Below are positions 1-7,450 of a DNA stretch of 33,838 nucleotides, one piece after another (the stretch's first letter is position 1; each line of letters begins with the position of its first letter). Source of the DNA: CAYFJO01 sp964343305 (GTDB taxonomy: Bacteria > Planctomycetota > Planctomycetia > Pirellulales > Pirellulaceae); assembly GCA_964343305.1 (NCBI GenBank), contig CAYFJO010000068.1, forward strand, positions 1 through 33,838, written 5' to 3'. A model generated the notes under the pieces. The model was not told the DNA's origin, did not search any database, and was given only the letters and a program-made list of their open reading frames with translations. A program made the translations under genes and the position numbers.

Positions 1-2
1 CA

Positions 3-1331
3 CCCGGTCGTGATCCGGATCCAATATCGATTCCCAAGCCGATTCAGTTCGACGAGTTGCAAGCCAAGCCAATCACTCCGTCTCGGCCCCACGTGTCAAA
101 ACTCTTGACCGATGACTCGGCGGATGCTCCCTTGGTCGATCCACAAACGATCGATGAGCCCGTCGAAGAGGGGACCGACACAGAGCAAACAATCGATGAT
201 GTTTTCGGCGACGTGTTTGAAGTAAACGAACCAGACGAAATTGACGTCGATTCATCAAGTGAAGACGTCGATTCATCAAGTGAATCGGCCGATCAACAAG
301 AGTCAACTCCCGTCACGCCGCAACCGGCAGAGTTGTCGGCGGACATGATCGAACTGCGGGGCGAGATCCGACGAAACCTCGCCTATTACTTTATCAAAAA
401 GGAAAGCGCCAGCGGACGCAGTCCCTGGGGCATCATGCATACGTTGATCTCCTATGGCGTCGACACCGAGATCTATGCGAGTGGCCGAAAAGTGAACGCC
501 ATTGGTTGGTTGTGCTGGAACGGTAGCTGCCGCGGCCAGCGTCTTTTCTACACGCGAAATGGAAAGATCGGCGTCAATCAAGGGCCAGGTGTCGAAGGCC
601 ACAAGGGTCAGTTCTTGGCGATGCTTGCCCAATCACGGGTCAAGAGTGATTTTCCTTTGCGAATCAACGGCCGCGAATTCACGGTCGATGATCTGATCGA
701 ACACGAAAAGCTTACCTGCCGTCCCCGATCTGAGTTGACGTTCAAACTGATCGGCCTGTCTCACTATCTTGACGCCGACACGACGTGGAAGAACGACCGT
801 GGCCATGAGTGGAGCATTTCACGCTTGATCAAAGAAGAGTTGGCCCAACGGGTTGTTGGGGCGGCTTGCGGCGGCACACACCGGATGATGGGCTTTGCCT
901 ACGCAGTTCGACGCCGTGAATTGCAAGGCAAGGAAATCACCGGCCAGTGGAAACGTGCCCAGAAATACGTCAAAGACTTCCAAGATTACACGTTCCGCCT
1001 ACAGAATCCCGATGGCAGCTTCAGCACCAATTGGTTTGAAGGCCGCGGGAATCACAATTCGAATGCCGAAAAAGTCAAAACCACCGGCCACATTTTGGAA
1101 TGGATGGTTTACTCATTGCCAGAAGACCAATTGCAAGATGAGCGATTGCTCAAAGCCGTCCATTTCCTGAACAACACGATGTGGAAAAATCGCAATTTCA
1201 AGTGGGAAGTTGGACCCCGCGGTCACGCCTTGCACGCATTAGTGCTGTACGATCAGCTCGTTTTCGGTGCCAAGCCAGGCCAAGGCGGACCGAAGATTGC
1301 CAGCAACGAATTGTCGGCCGATACCGAGTGA
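3..1331 (+). CDS. Conserved planctomycete protein, alpha/alpha-toroid-like (5'-partial)
   Basis: The reading frame is open to the left window edge, so the true start lies upstream; the TTG at 57 is probably internal. An acidic, low-complexity N-terminal stretch (about residues 20-95 counted from the TTG) holds an exact tandem copy of DVDSSSE. The conserved part follows, with motifs such as SPWGIMHTLISYGVD, AIGWLCWNG, GHKGQFLAMLAQSRV, ELTFKLIGLSHYLD, GAACGGTHRMMGFAYAV, LQNPDGSFSTNWF and KTTGHILEWMVYSLP. The regularly spaced helical blocks and the QNPDGSFST segment resemble alpha/alpha-toroid repeats such as prenyltransferase or squalene-cyclase folds. From memory, homologues are frequent in planctomycetes and carry uninformative names. 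No catalytic residues can be assigned. The protein may act in the envelope, but no signal peptide is visible because the start is missing. Confidence 0.75.
   Translation, partial: PGRDPDPISIPKPIQFDELQAKPITPSRPHVSKLLTDDSADAPLVDPQTIDEPVEEGTDTEQTIDDVFGDVFEVNEPDEIDVDSSSEDVDSSSESADQQESTPVTPQPAELSADMIELRGEIRRNLAYYFIKKESASGRSPWGIMHTLISYGVDTEIYASGRKVNAIGWLCWNGSCRGQRLFYTRNGKIGVNQGPGVEGHKGQFLAMLAQSRVKSDFPLRINGREFTVDDLIEHEKLTCRPRSELTFKLIGLSHYLDADTTWKNDRGHEWSISRLIKEELAQRVVGAACGGTHRMMGFAYAVRRRELQGKEITGQWKRAQKYVKDFQDYTFRLQNPDGSFSTNWFEGRGNHNSNAEKVKTTGHILEWMVYSLPEDQLQDERLLKAVHFLNNTMWKNRNFKWEVGPRGHALHALVLYDQLVFGAKPGQGGPKIASNELSADTE
243..284 (+). repeat. In-frame 21-bp tandem duplication
   Basis: Two identical 21-nt units (243-263 and 264-284) encode DVDSSSE twice in the acidic linker of the first gene. 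Because the unit is seven codons, copy-number change would keep the frame. Confidence 0.9.
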
Positions 1332-1344
1332 GCATCACCGGCTT

Positions 1345-1376
1345 GACTTCCGAAGTCTTCTTAGACTTCGGAAGTC
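1345..1376. terminator. Perfect 13-bp hairpin, possible terminator
   Basis: The arms 1345-1357 (GACTTCCGAAGTC) and 1364-1376 (GACTTCGGAAGTC) are perfect reverse complements around a six-base loop (TTCTTA). The hairpin starts 14 bp after the stop of the preceding gene, so a terminator or mRNA-end role is plausible. There is no U-run after it, and the same arm sequence recurs just downstream, so it may instead belong to a dispersed palindromic repeat. Confidence 0.6.
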
Positions 1377-1388
1377 TCCAATCGGGTT

Positions 1389-1424
1389 CAAACTTCCGAA
1401 GCCTAAAAAGACTGCGGAAGTTTG
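1389..1424. repeat. Second related inverted repeat
   Basis: The arms CAAACTTCCG (1389-1398) and CGGAAGTTTG (1415-1424) are perfect reverse complements with a 16-base spacer. They share the core ACTTCCG/CGGAAGT with the hairpin at 1345-1376. Together the two form a double-hairpin unit in the intergenic region ahead of the diadenylate cyclase gene. Confidence 0.7.
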
Positions 1425-1531
1425 TCTTATTCCATGCTTGTCGTAAGTGGCAAGACTTCTTAAATTGCGTCTGTCGTACGGCCAACCATCCGATTCCCAT
1501 CCGTTCCTCCAGCTTTGATGCCAGCACCTCG

Positions 1532-2470
1532 ATGAAACCGCAGAAGTTTGGAAAGCAGTTTACCACGCTCTATGACTTGGCCGTTCGGCTGGGCAAGGCA
1601 GCCGAGTCGGATGCATTGCTCGTCATCGTGGATGGTCCCACAGACTGGGAAGCGCTGAAGAAGAAGTCCGGCCGTCAAAAGTTGCTGGTTGTGGCGGACA
1701 CGATCGAGCAATTGGAGGGTGCCAGTGACGCCGGGCTCTCGCCAGTCGTGCTGGACATGGCGGAATCTCCGGTCTACGAACGGCTGACTCAAGCCTTGCT
1801 GGAGAGCGTCGCGGACGAATTGTTGGCCCCCGGTGCCAGTGTCATCGCCGTGTACAGCGGATTCGAAGCGGGCAAGATTGACTCGATCAGTTTCATACGG
1901 CTGCCAGAACACTTGGGCCGTTTGACGGCGCGCGATCTTCAAAAAATCGAAACGCAAGTACCGTTGGACACACTGAAATCCGTTGTCGATTTAGCCGTGG
2001 AAATCGGACGCGAAGGTCGTGAAGGGAAACCCGTAGGGACGCTCTTTGTGGTTGGCGATCATCGTAAAGTGAGCGAGTACAGCCACTCGATGGGCTACGA
2101 TCCGGTGAAGGGCTATTCCAAAAAAGAACGCGATCTGCGCGATCCGCGAAATCGCGAGGCGATCAAGGAGGTCGCTCAAATGGACGGCGCATTCATCGTC
2201 TCGTCGGATGGCACTGTCCAGTCCTGCTGTCGCAACATCGACGCGCCCGCGGCGGAAATCACCATGACCCGTGGCTTGGGAACTCGCCATTGGGCAGGTG
2301 CCGCGATCACCAAACACACCAACGCCATCGCCGTGGTCGTTAGCGAATCGAACGGCACGGTGCGCATTTTTCAAAACGGCGAAACCGTCCTGCGCGTCGA
2401 GCCGTTCCGTCGCGCGATGAAGTGGAAAGAGTTTGACTTTGAACCACCCCAGGTCTCGGAACAGGCTTAA
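1532..2470 (+). CDS. DisA_N-type diadenylate cyclase homologue (DacZ-like)
   Basis: This is a 312-residue protein. The C-terminal third matches the diadenylate cyclase (DisA_N) domain: MDGA at about 217-220, then GLGTRHWAGAAITKHTNAIAVVVSESNGTV from about 248. Family enzymes condense two ATP to cyclic di-AMP using a DGA motif and a TRHRAA-type motif. Here the second motif reads TRHWAG, so the second arginine is tryptophan. The N-terminal region (about 25-185, with VIVDGPTDWEAL, VVLDMAES and GTLFVVGD) is an alpha/beta domain as in archaeal DacZ-like proteins rather than the DNA-binding region of DisA. The ATG at 1532 is chosen because homology begins there; the longer frame from 1181 overlaps the previous gene and looks random. 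The GNAT gene follows after 5 bp. Cyclase activity is not certain given the motif change. Confidence 0.75.
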   Translation: MKPQKFGKQFTTLYDLAVRLGKAAESDALLVIVDGPTDWEALKKKSGRQKLLVVADTIEQLEGASDAGLSPVVLDMAESPVYERLTQALLESVADELLAPGASVIAVYSGFEAGKIDSISFIRLPEHLGRLTARDLQKIETQVPLDTLKSVVDLAVEIGREGREGKPVGTLFVVGDHRKVSEYSHSMGYDPVKGYSKKERDLRDPRNREAIKEVAQMDGAFIVSSDGTVQSCCRNIDAPAAEITMTRGLGTRHWAGAAITKHTNAIAVVVSESNGTVRIFQNGETVLRVEPFRRAMKWKEFDFEPPQVSEQA

Positions 2471-2475
2471 TTCGC

Positions 2476-2961
2476 GTGGCCAGCTCATCCATCACAATTC
2501 GATTCGCGGACTTTGAGAACGACGATCACGCCCGCGCGATTGTGGAACTTGTCGATTTGCTGGCGAGCTGGCCCAGCGACGACGGCAACCGCCTGTCGAT
2601 CGAGGCCCGCAAGGCGATGGTCCCTGGTTTACGCAAAACTCCCGGCGCCTTCGCGCTGTTGGCTTTCGACCAAGACGACGCCGTGGGGCTCGCGGTTTGC
2701 TTTGAGGGATTTTCCACGTAAAAATCTCGCCCGCTCATCAACATTCACGATTTTGTGGTCCGCCCAACAGCACGCGGTCAGGGCATTGGACGAAGGATGC
2801 TGGAGCAAATCGAAGAAGAGGCGCGAAGTCGCAATTGCTGCCGCGTTACATTGGAAGTGTACGAGAACAACGAAGTGGCTCGCGGATTATATGAGAAGTT
2901 TGGCTTTGAATTGAACAAGTCCGCCGCGCCCGCTCAATACTTCATGACGAAGGCTCTATGA
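2476..2961 (+). pseudogene. GNAT acetyltransferase interrupted by an in-frame TAA
   Basis: One continuous reading frame encodes a GNAT-family N-acetyltransferase, but codon 82 is TAA (2719-2721). Before it lies an N-terminal half (SSITIRFADFENDDHARAIVELVDLL ... AVGLAVCFEGFST, shown here in parts). After it, in the same frame, the protein resumes with KSRPLINIHDFVVRP, then the acetyl-CoA motif RGQGIGRRML and the C-terminal motif NEVARGLYEKFGFEL. The family normally reads straight through this point, so a single substitution (for example TAC or TAT to TAA) would explain it. The GTG at 2476 follows the upstream stop by 5 bp. Its 3' end overlaps the convergent nnrE gene by 6 nt. It could be a recent pseudogene, a sequencing error, or a readthrough site. 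Confidence 0.8.
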
Positions 2962-3630
2962 ATCACTAATCATTGCGAGTAAATCGCGGGGCACGCCAAT
3001 GCCCAACACATGTACATCACCGACAAAGGATTTTGCCTGAGGGGCTGCAAATCCGACCTTGGGCGCAACGAACGTAAGAGTGTGGTCCGCACGAAAGGTG
3101 CTCGCCGACGGCTCGCCGGAATCACAATCCAACCCGCTGGGCAGATCGATCGCGAGCTTCTTTGCTGGGCATTCGTTCAATCGTCGAATCACTTGATCTA
3201 GCGGCGGACGCGGCTCGCCTTGCGCGCCGGTTCCCAGCAACGCATCGACAATCCAATCCGCCTCCGACAATTGATCAACAACCGCCCTTTCGTCGAACGG
3301 CACGGTGGGCACGGAACTCATGGAAAGAATCCTGTGGTTTTCGGCCGCGTCTCCTGTCAACTCCTCAGCGTCGCAACATAACATCACGCGAGCGACAAAG
3401 CCCCGCGCATCCAAGTGTCGAGCGATGACATAACCGTCGCCGCCGTTGTTACCCTTGCCACAGCAGATGACGACCGGGCCGTCGATTCCTAACGCAACCA
3501 GTTCGTCGGCACAACCCCGACCGGCGTTTTCCATCAACACCAGGCCGGACATGCCGAATTGTTCGATTGCAATCTCGTCAACGCGTCGAGATTGCTCGCG
3601 GTTTAAAGAACCGGCCGCCACAAAAACCAC
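2956..3630 (-). CDS. nnrE: NAD(P)H-hydrate epimerase (YjeF_N domain)
   Basis: This 224-residue protein is a stand-alone YjeF N-terminal domain. Family members epimerise the R and S forms of damaged hydrated NAD(P)H so that a separate dehydratase can repair them. Visible signatures are MENAGRGCADEL (about 34-45), CGKGNNGGDGYVIARHL in the phosphate-binding region, DWIVDALLGTGAQGEPR, and IDLPSGLDCDSGE. The C-terminal LTFVAPKVGFAAPQAKSFVGDVHVLGIGVP matches the family end. The C-terminal ADP-dependent dehydratase domain found in fused versions is absent. The start is GTG at 3628-3630; no ATG fits better. The gene is divergent from the zinc-ribbon gene and convergent with the GNAT remnant. Confidence 0.9.
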   Translation of the reverse strand: MVFVAAGSLNREQSRRVDEIAIEQFGMSGLVLMENAGRGCADELVALGIDGPVVICCGKGNNGGDGYVIARHLDARGFVARVMLCCDAEELTGDAAENHRILSMSSVPTVPFDERAVVDQLSEADWIVDALLGTGAQGEPRPPLDQVIRRLNECPAKKLAIDLPSGLDCDSGEPSASTFRADHTLTFVAPKVGFAAPQAKSFVGDVHVLGIGVPRDLLAMISDS

Positions 3631-3633
3631 CGT

Positions 3634-3661
3634 TTGTCAATTGAATGCTAGAATTTACAAT
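3634..3661 (+). promoter_or_regulatory. sigma70-like promoter for the zinc-ribbon gene
   Basis: TTGTCA (3634-3639) and TACAAT (3656-3661) are separated by 16 bp, a close match to the housekeeping consensus. Transcription would start near 3668, giving a leader of about 40 nt with GGAG ahead of the ATG at 3709. It lies immediately beside the nnrE start on the other strand. Confidence 0.6.
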
Positions 3662-3708
3662 GAACAAGTAAGCAGAATCATACCTCATCTTGTTTTGGAG
3701 AACGAGCG

Positions 3709-3948
3709 ATGCCGTTGTACGAATATTCGTGCAGTCAATGCGAGAGCGATTTCGAGCTACTCGTTGGCTTTGACGAAGAGCCCGAATGTCCCGAGTGCGG
3801 AAATCCCAAGATCGAGAAACAAATGAGCGTCCCCGCCGCGCACACTTCGGGCGGATCCAGCCAATTGCCAATGATGTGCAATTCAGCCCCCAAAAACGAA
3901 ACATGTGGCCTGCCTCAATGCGGCATGGGCGGCTGCCAGATGCGATAA
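3709..3948 (+). CDS. FmdB-family zinc ribbon protein
   Basis: The protein is 79 residues long and begins MPLYEYSCSQC, the hallmark of the FmdB/CxxC_CxxC_SSSS putative regulatory family. Cysteine pairs C8/C11 and C27/C30 (CPEC) would bind one zinc ion. The tail is Cys/Met-rich (MMCNSAPKNETCGLPQCGMGGCQM) and might bind metal too. Function in the family is poorly defined; a role in transcription or metal handling has been proposed. A GGAG Shine-Dalgarno lies about 9 nt before the ATG. A membrane-protein gene begins 6 bp downstream, so the two are probably cotranscribed. Confidence 0.85.
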   Translation: MPLYEYSCSQCESDFELLVGFDEEPECPECGNPKIEKQMSVPAAHTSGGSSQLPMMCNSAPKNETCGLPQCGMGGCQMR

Positions 3949-3954
3949 ACTGAC

Positions 3955-4548
3955 ATGCATACAGAAGAAACCAAATCATCGGCAGGCACACCTGAACAGA
4001 CCGGCATGTCACCATGGCGAGTGGTCGGGTGGATCAGTGTCACAGTTGTGGTCACGAGCGTCCTTGCTTGCGTGATCATCGCGGCGATTCGGAGTTCTGG
4101 CCTTACTCAGGTCACGGTCACCGCGTTGAACCAAGCGGATGAACCACGCGACCCGATTCTGCCGTTCGTGAAAAAAGAGGAAGCACTTCCCGACTACGAA
4201 GTTTCCATTCAAACAACATACGACAATACGATTCGTCTTGGTACGAAACCAGACACTTCAGCGGTCGATGGTCTCACTTGGCATCTTAGCGAGCCCGTCA
4301 GTGTGTCGGATGTGGCAAGCATTTCCTTGCAAGAAAAAGATAAGATCATCTCAGATTCCGTCGCCGAGGTACAGATTCTTGGCGACTCGGTTACCGAACG
4401 AGGCTATCGTTTCGATTTCATCACACAACGGTCAATCATCGTCGGCGTTACGTCGTTCTTTGGTACACCAATCGGTATGGCAATTTGCGCCGGATTCTTG
4501 ATCGCGGTTGTATTGTTGTTTGCTAATGCTCTACCGATTCCTGCTTAG
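3955..4548 (+). CDS. Two-TM membrane protein of unknown function
   Basis: No family is recognised. The 197-residue product has a hydrophobic segment at about 22-46 (VVGWISVTVVVTSVLACVIIAAI) and another near the C-terminus at about 165-195 (FFGTPIGMAICAGFLIAVVLLFANAL). Between them is a soluble domain of about 115 residues with little charge clustering, likely periplasmic. It starts 6 bp after the zinc-ribbon stop, so an operon is likely. Its last 26 bp overlap the end of the convergent ZnuA-like lipoprotein gene. Confidence 0.7.
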   Translation: MHTEETKSSAGTPEQTGMSPWRVVGWISVTVVVTSVLACVIIAAIRSSGLTQVTVTALNQADEPRDPILPFVKKEEALPDYEVSIQTTYDNTIRLGTKPDTSAVDGLTWHLSEPVSVSDVASISLQEKDKIISDSVAEVQILGDSVTERGYRFDFITQRSIIVGVTSFFGTPIGMAICAGFLIAVVLLFANALPIPA

Positions 4549-5458
4549 CGATCGATCTCTCTAGCCGAGCGATATTCGCCCGCATTTCCGTTAAGAAGTC
4601 GCCCTCGTTTGGAGCATTTCCGCAAGGACGAAACACCACGACCTCGACTTCAAGCGACTTCAACCGATCGGCGATTTCGGCCACGGGAGTGTCTTCCCAC
4701 AGCATCAGCCATCTTCCGGGGCGTTCTCCCATCAACGACTTCAGCTTTTCCCACTCGTCTTCGGCCGGCATTTCATCCGGTTCCCAGTGAAAACTGGTCA
4801 GTTCCCAATCGCAGCGCCGCGCCAAGTAGTGGTAGACCGGATGCGATGCCAACATGTTAGTATCAGCGATGTCTGTGATTGACGCGGTCAAGGATCGGTC
4901 CAACTCGGTTAAGTCCTGTTTGAGTTCATCAAGATTCTTTTGAAACTCAGCGGCTTGGTCTGCCAGTCGCTTTGCCAGTTCGGCGGCGATTGCTGCTGCC
5001 TGCTCAATCGCCTGTTGTGGGTCAAGCCAAGTGTGCATGGCCGTGCCGCTGTGTGCGTGCTCGCCATCTGGTCCATGCCGGTGAACAACGAGATCTTCAA
5101 CAACCAGCAAATCGTCGGCGAATGCTTTCGAAGTGTTGACGACCTTCGATCGAGGCAAAGAGACGCGTGATGTCCACTTCGCATAGTCCGCACCGTTTAG
5201 CACGATTACATCGGCGCTCTGAAATGTCCGAATTTGCTTGTCGCTGGGTTTCCAATATGCCGGATCGACATCGTTGGGCGCGGGAAACACGACATCCACG
5301 GCATCGCCGGCAATTCGCTCGGCAAAGTACTGAAGCGGATAGTTGACCACATAGACGGCCGGTTTCGTGGCGGCACCGGCGGCGGGTTGATTGCGATCAG
5401 GGCCGCCACACGACGTACACAAAATGAGAATAGCCGGAATCGAAAAACGTGAGAACAT
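4523..5458 (-). CDS. ZnuA-like metal-binding lipoprotein (cluster A-I)
   Basis: The 311-residue product is a solute-binding protein of the ZnuA/TroA class. With the start at 5458 it opens MFSRFSIPAILILCTSC, a short lipoprotein signal whose lipobox LCTSC places the lipidated cysteine at 17. The upstream GTG at 5512 would add 18 residues ahead of that signal and is less likely. Typical features are VNYPLQYFAERIAGD, VVFPAPNDVDPAYWKPSDKQI, VIVLNGADYAKW, a His-rich loop (HRHGPDGEHAHSG) before MHTWLDPQQA, and MLASHPVYHYLARR. Family proteins deliver Zn or Mn to an importer, but no ZnuB/ZnuC is present. Instead, a MacB-like ATPase and permease lie directly upstream on the same strand, which points to a different partner. 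Confidence 0.85.
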   Translation of the reverse strand: MFSRFSIPAILILCTSCGGPDRNQPAAGAATKPAVYVVNYPLQYFAERIAGDAVDVVFPAPNDVDPAYWKPSDKQIRTFQSADVIVLNGADYAKWTSRVSLPRSKVVNTSKAFADDLLVVEDLVVHRHGPDGEHAHSGTAMHTWLDPQQAIEQAAAIAAELAKRLADQAAEFQKNLDELKQDLTELDRSLTASITDIADTNMLASHPVYHYLARRCDWELTSFHWEPDEMPAEDEWEKLKSLMGERPGRWLMLWEDTPVAEIADRLKSLEVEVVVFRPCGNAPNEGDFLTEMRANIARLERSIAKQESVEH

Positions 5459-5527
5459 TTCAAGCCAACTCGTCTTAACAACGTTTTCGCAACCACTTCG
5501 ACAAATCGTCACTCATGAATGTCTATT

Positions 5528-6727
5528 CTAGCCAACCACCCAGTCGCGTAGCAATGATGGGGCCAAGGCGTACGTTGCCGCCGACATTGCCGCGGCCAAG
5601 ACCAAACTGATTCCTAGAACGATCGCTAATTCCACGGTCTGAATCCAGAGAATCGTAAACCGGCTGCAACCCAGTTTAAACATGGTTTCCATTTCACGCT
5701 GGCGCAATTGCAGCGAAAGCCGAACGACCAAAGCCAACAACAACAGCGTTACGATCCCCAACAACAGCGCACCCACGTTGAAAAGCCGTTGAATCTGAAA
5801 CACCATGCTCATCAAATCTTCAATGACATCGACCGGCAGCAAGGCTTGCGTTTCGGAGTCCGGAGCCAGATACCGGCCGATCATAATGGTTCGCGATCGG
5901 TCGTCCTTGGGAATCGCCAGCACGGCGGTCAGCGGAAAATCTTCCTCGTCACCGTGGAAATGAAAAGTGTCGACGTTGTCGTCGGTGATCTCGGTGAACT
6001 GAACGAGTTTTTCGTTGGCCACGACTTTGCCGTTTTCGCGCTCGATGATCACGCTGTCGTCTTTGGTCTCCGCCAAGTCTTTGTGACCATGGCCGATGCC
6101 ATCAATGATCCACGCCGTTTTCACGTCAACAAACACGGCTTCATCGTCGGGTGAATACGACCGCTCCAAAACGCCGACAACACGCATCGCCAAGGGATAG
6201 GAACCGGCCAAATCCCAGAGATTCGTTGGATCGGACAGCACACGATCTCCCGGTCCGATTCCCATCCGATGTGCGACTTGCCAGCCGATAACACAATCGC
6301 CCAAGCGGATAAGTTGTTGGCCGCGAGCAATGTTCAGTCCGCGAAAAGCAAAGTACTCCAGCGTTGTGCCAACGATGGGAAACGTTTTTCGTACTTTATA
6401 CTGCACGAACAAAGGGATCGTATCTGCCAGCTTGACGCCATCGACGGTGTGTTCGGCGGCCACATGCCAATCGCGGACCGTGATTTCTTCCGCTGCCTTC
6501 GCATGAAAATACATCGCGTGCAGCGTCAAGTCGAAGCGGCTGCCTTTCGCTCCCACGACCAACGGCGTCGCTTCGGCGCGTGCCGTCAATTGCTGGTTGA
6601 AGTAGCCGATCAACAGTTGCACGGCGATCGGCAAATAGATCGTCAGCGCCACGCACGCCACGACCGTGACGGTCTTCCACCGATGAAAGGCGATGTATCG
6701 CCGAGCCAAAAGGAACACGCCGCGCAT
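5528..6727 (-). CDS. MacB/LolC-type ABC transporter permease
   Basis: The 399-residue product has the FtsX-type layout: one N-terminal TM helix (about 17-40, VTVVACVALTIYLPIAVQLL), a large extracytoplasmic domain of about 240 residues, and three C-terminal helices with the typical LRQREMETMFKLGCSRFTILWIQTVELAIV segment between them. Unusually, the soluble domain has clusters of His and acidic residues (GIGHGHKDL, and FHFHGDEEDF at about 255-265), suggesting metal contact. Family members move lipoproteins or other substrates from the periplasmic side rather than importing ions. The ATG directly abuts the stop of the ATPase gene (6728), so the two are cotranslated. Confidence 0.85.
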   Translation of the reverse strand: MRGVFLLARRYIAFHRWKTVTVVACVALTIYLPIAVQLLIGYFNQQLTARAEATPLVVGAKGSRFDLTLHAMYFHAKAAEEITVRDWHVAAEHTVDGVKLADTIPLFVQYKVRKTFPIVGTTLEYFAFRGLNIARGQQLIRLGDCVIGWQVAHRMGIGPGDRVLSDPTNLWDLAGSYPLAMRVVGVLERSYSPDDEAVFVDVKTAWIIDGIGHGHKDLAETKDDSVIIERENGKVVANEKLVQFTEITDDNVDTFHFHGDEEDFPLTAVLAIPKDDRSRTIMIGRYLAPDSETQALLPVDVIEDLMSMVFQIQRLFNVGALLLGIVTLLLLALVVRLSLQLRQREMETMFKLGCSRFTILWIQTVELAIVLGISLVLAAAMSAATYALAPSLLRDWVVG

Positions 6728-7408
6728 TTACGTATTCCCCACTGAGTTTTCGACGCGAGCGAATTCACCGCAATCCACAACGCGATCAAACCGATCTAAC
6801 AACCCGTGGTCGTGCGTGACGACGATCAAAGTGGCATTTGTTTCCTTGGCTCGTTCAAGCAAGATCTCGAGGATGCGATTCTTATTCCCCGGATCCAGAT
6901 TGCCTGTCGGTTCGTCTGCCAGAATCAACTTTGGACCGGGCAGCAACGCCCGGCAAATGGCAACGCGCTGCCGTTCACCGTGCGATAGTTTTCCAACGCA
7001 GCGGTGCAACATCGGGGCCAGTCCCATTGATCCGGCCAGTTCGTCCGCTGCCTGCCAAACTTGGCTGGTCAGTTGCAGCCGCCCGTTGATCAAGTAGGGC
7101 AAGGCAATATTCTCGCGAACATTCAAATACTCCACCAACTCGAAGTCCTGAAAAACAAGCCCAATCCGTGAAGCACGAAAGTCACGCCGAGCAGCTTCGC
7201 CCAGTGCATCCACCGAAACTTCGCCAACCCGTATCACTCCACGCTGCGATGAATAAATCCCGGCGACCAAGTGCAAGATTGTCGTCTTGCCCGAACCACT
7301 GGGTCCAACAAACGCCACCTTCTCACCCTCGGGGATCGACAAACTTTCGATGTTCAGGCGAAAATTCGATGTTGGGTACCGAAAATCAAGGTGTTCGATT
7401 TCAATCAT
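6728..7408 (-). CDS. LolD/MacB-type ABC transporter ATPase
   Basis: The 226-residue nucleotide-binding protein has all motifs: Walker A GPSGSGKTT (35-43), Q-loop Gln at about 87 (VFQDFELVEYL), signature LSHGERQRVAICRALL (from 141), Walker B LILADEP followed by TGNLDP, and the H-loop VVTHDHGLL at about 200. The length and the tight signature fit the LolD/MacB group that pairs with FtsX-like permeases. The ATG at 7408 (MIEIEHLDFRYP) is preferred because family alignment begins there; an upstream ATG at 7435 adds nine residues. It is the first gene of the ATPase-permease-lipoprotein set, which points to a three-gene operon. The divergent nuclease gene starts only 42 bp away. Confidence 0.9.
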   Translation of the reverse strand: MIEIEHLDFRYPTSNFRLNIESLSIPEGEKVAFVGPSGSGKTTILHLVAGIYSSQRGVIRVGEVSVDALGEAARRDFRASRIGLVFQDFELVEYLNVRENIALPYLINGRLQLTSQVWQAADELAGSMGLAPMLHRCVGKLSHGERQRVAICRALLPGPKLILADEPTGNLDPGNKNRILEILLERAKETNATLIVVTHDHGLLDRFDRVVDCGEFARVENSVGNT

Positions 7409-7450
7409 TCTTATCACAATCTCGGTGGCAAGCATAAAGCGGTGCGTTGC

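Noticed and set aside
1181..1531. Upstream extension of the DacZ-like gene
   Set aside because: It overlaps the previous gene and the hairpins, and the translated sequence has no protein-like character; homology starts at 1532.
5459..5516. Start at GTG 5512, or a 13-residue peptide from the ATG at 5516, upstream of the ZnuA-like gene
   Set aside because: The extension precedes a clean lipoprotein signal beginning at 5458, and the tiny peptide has no support beyond a start and stop.
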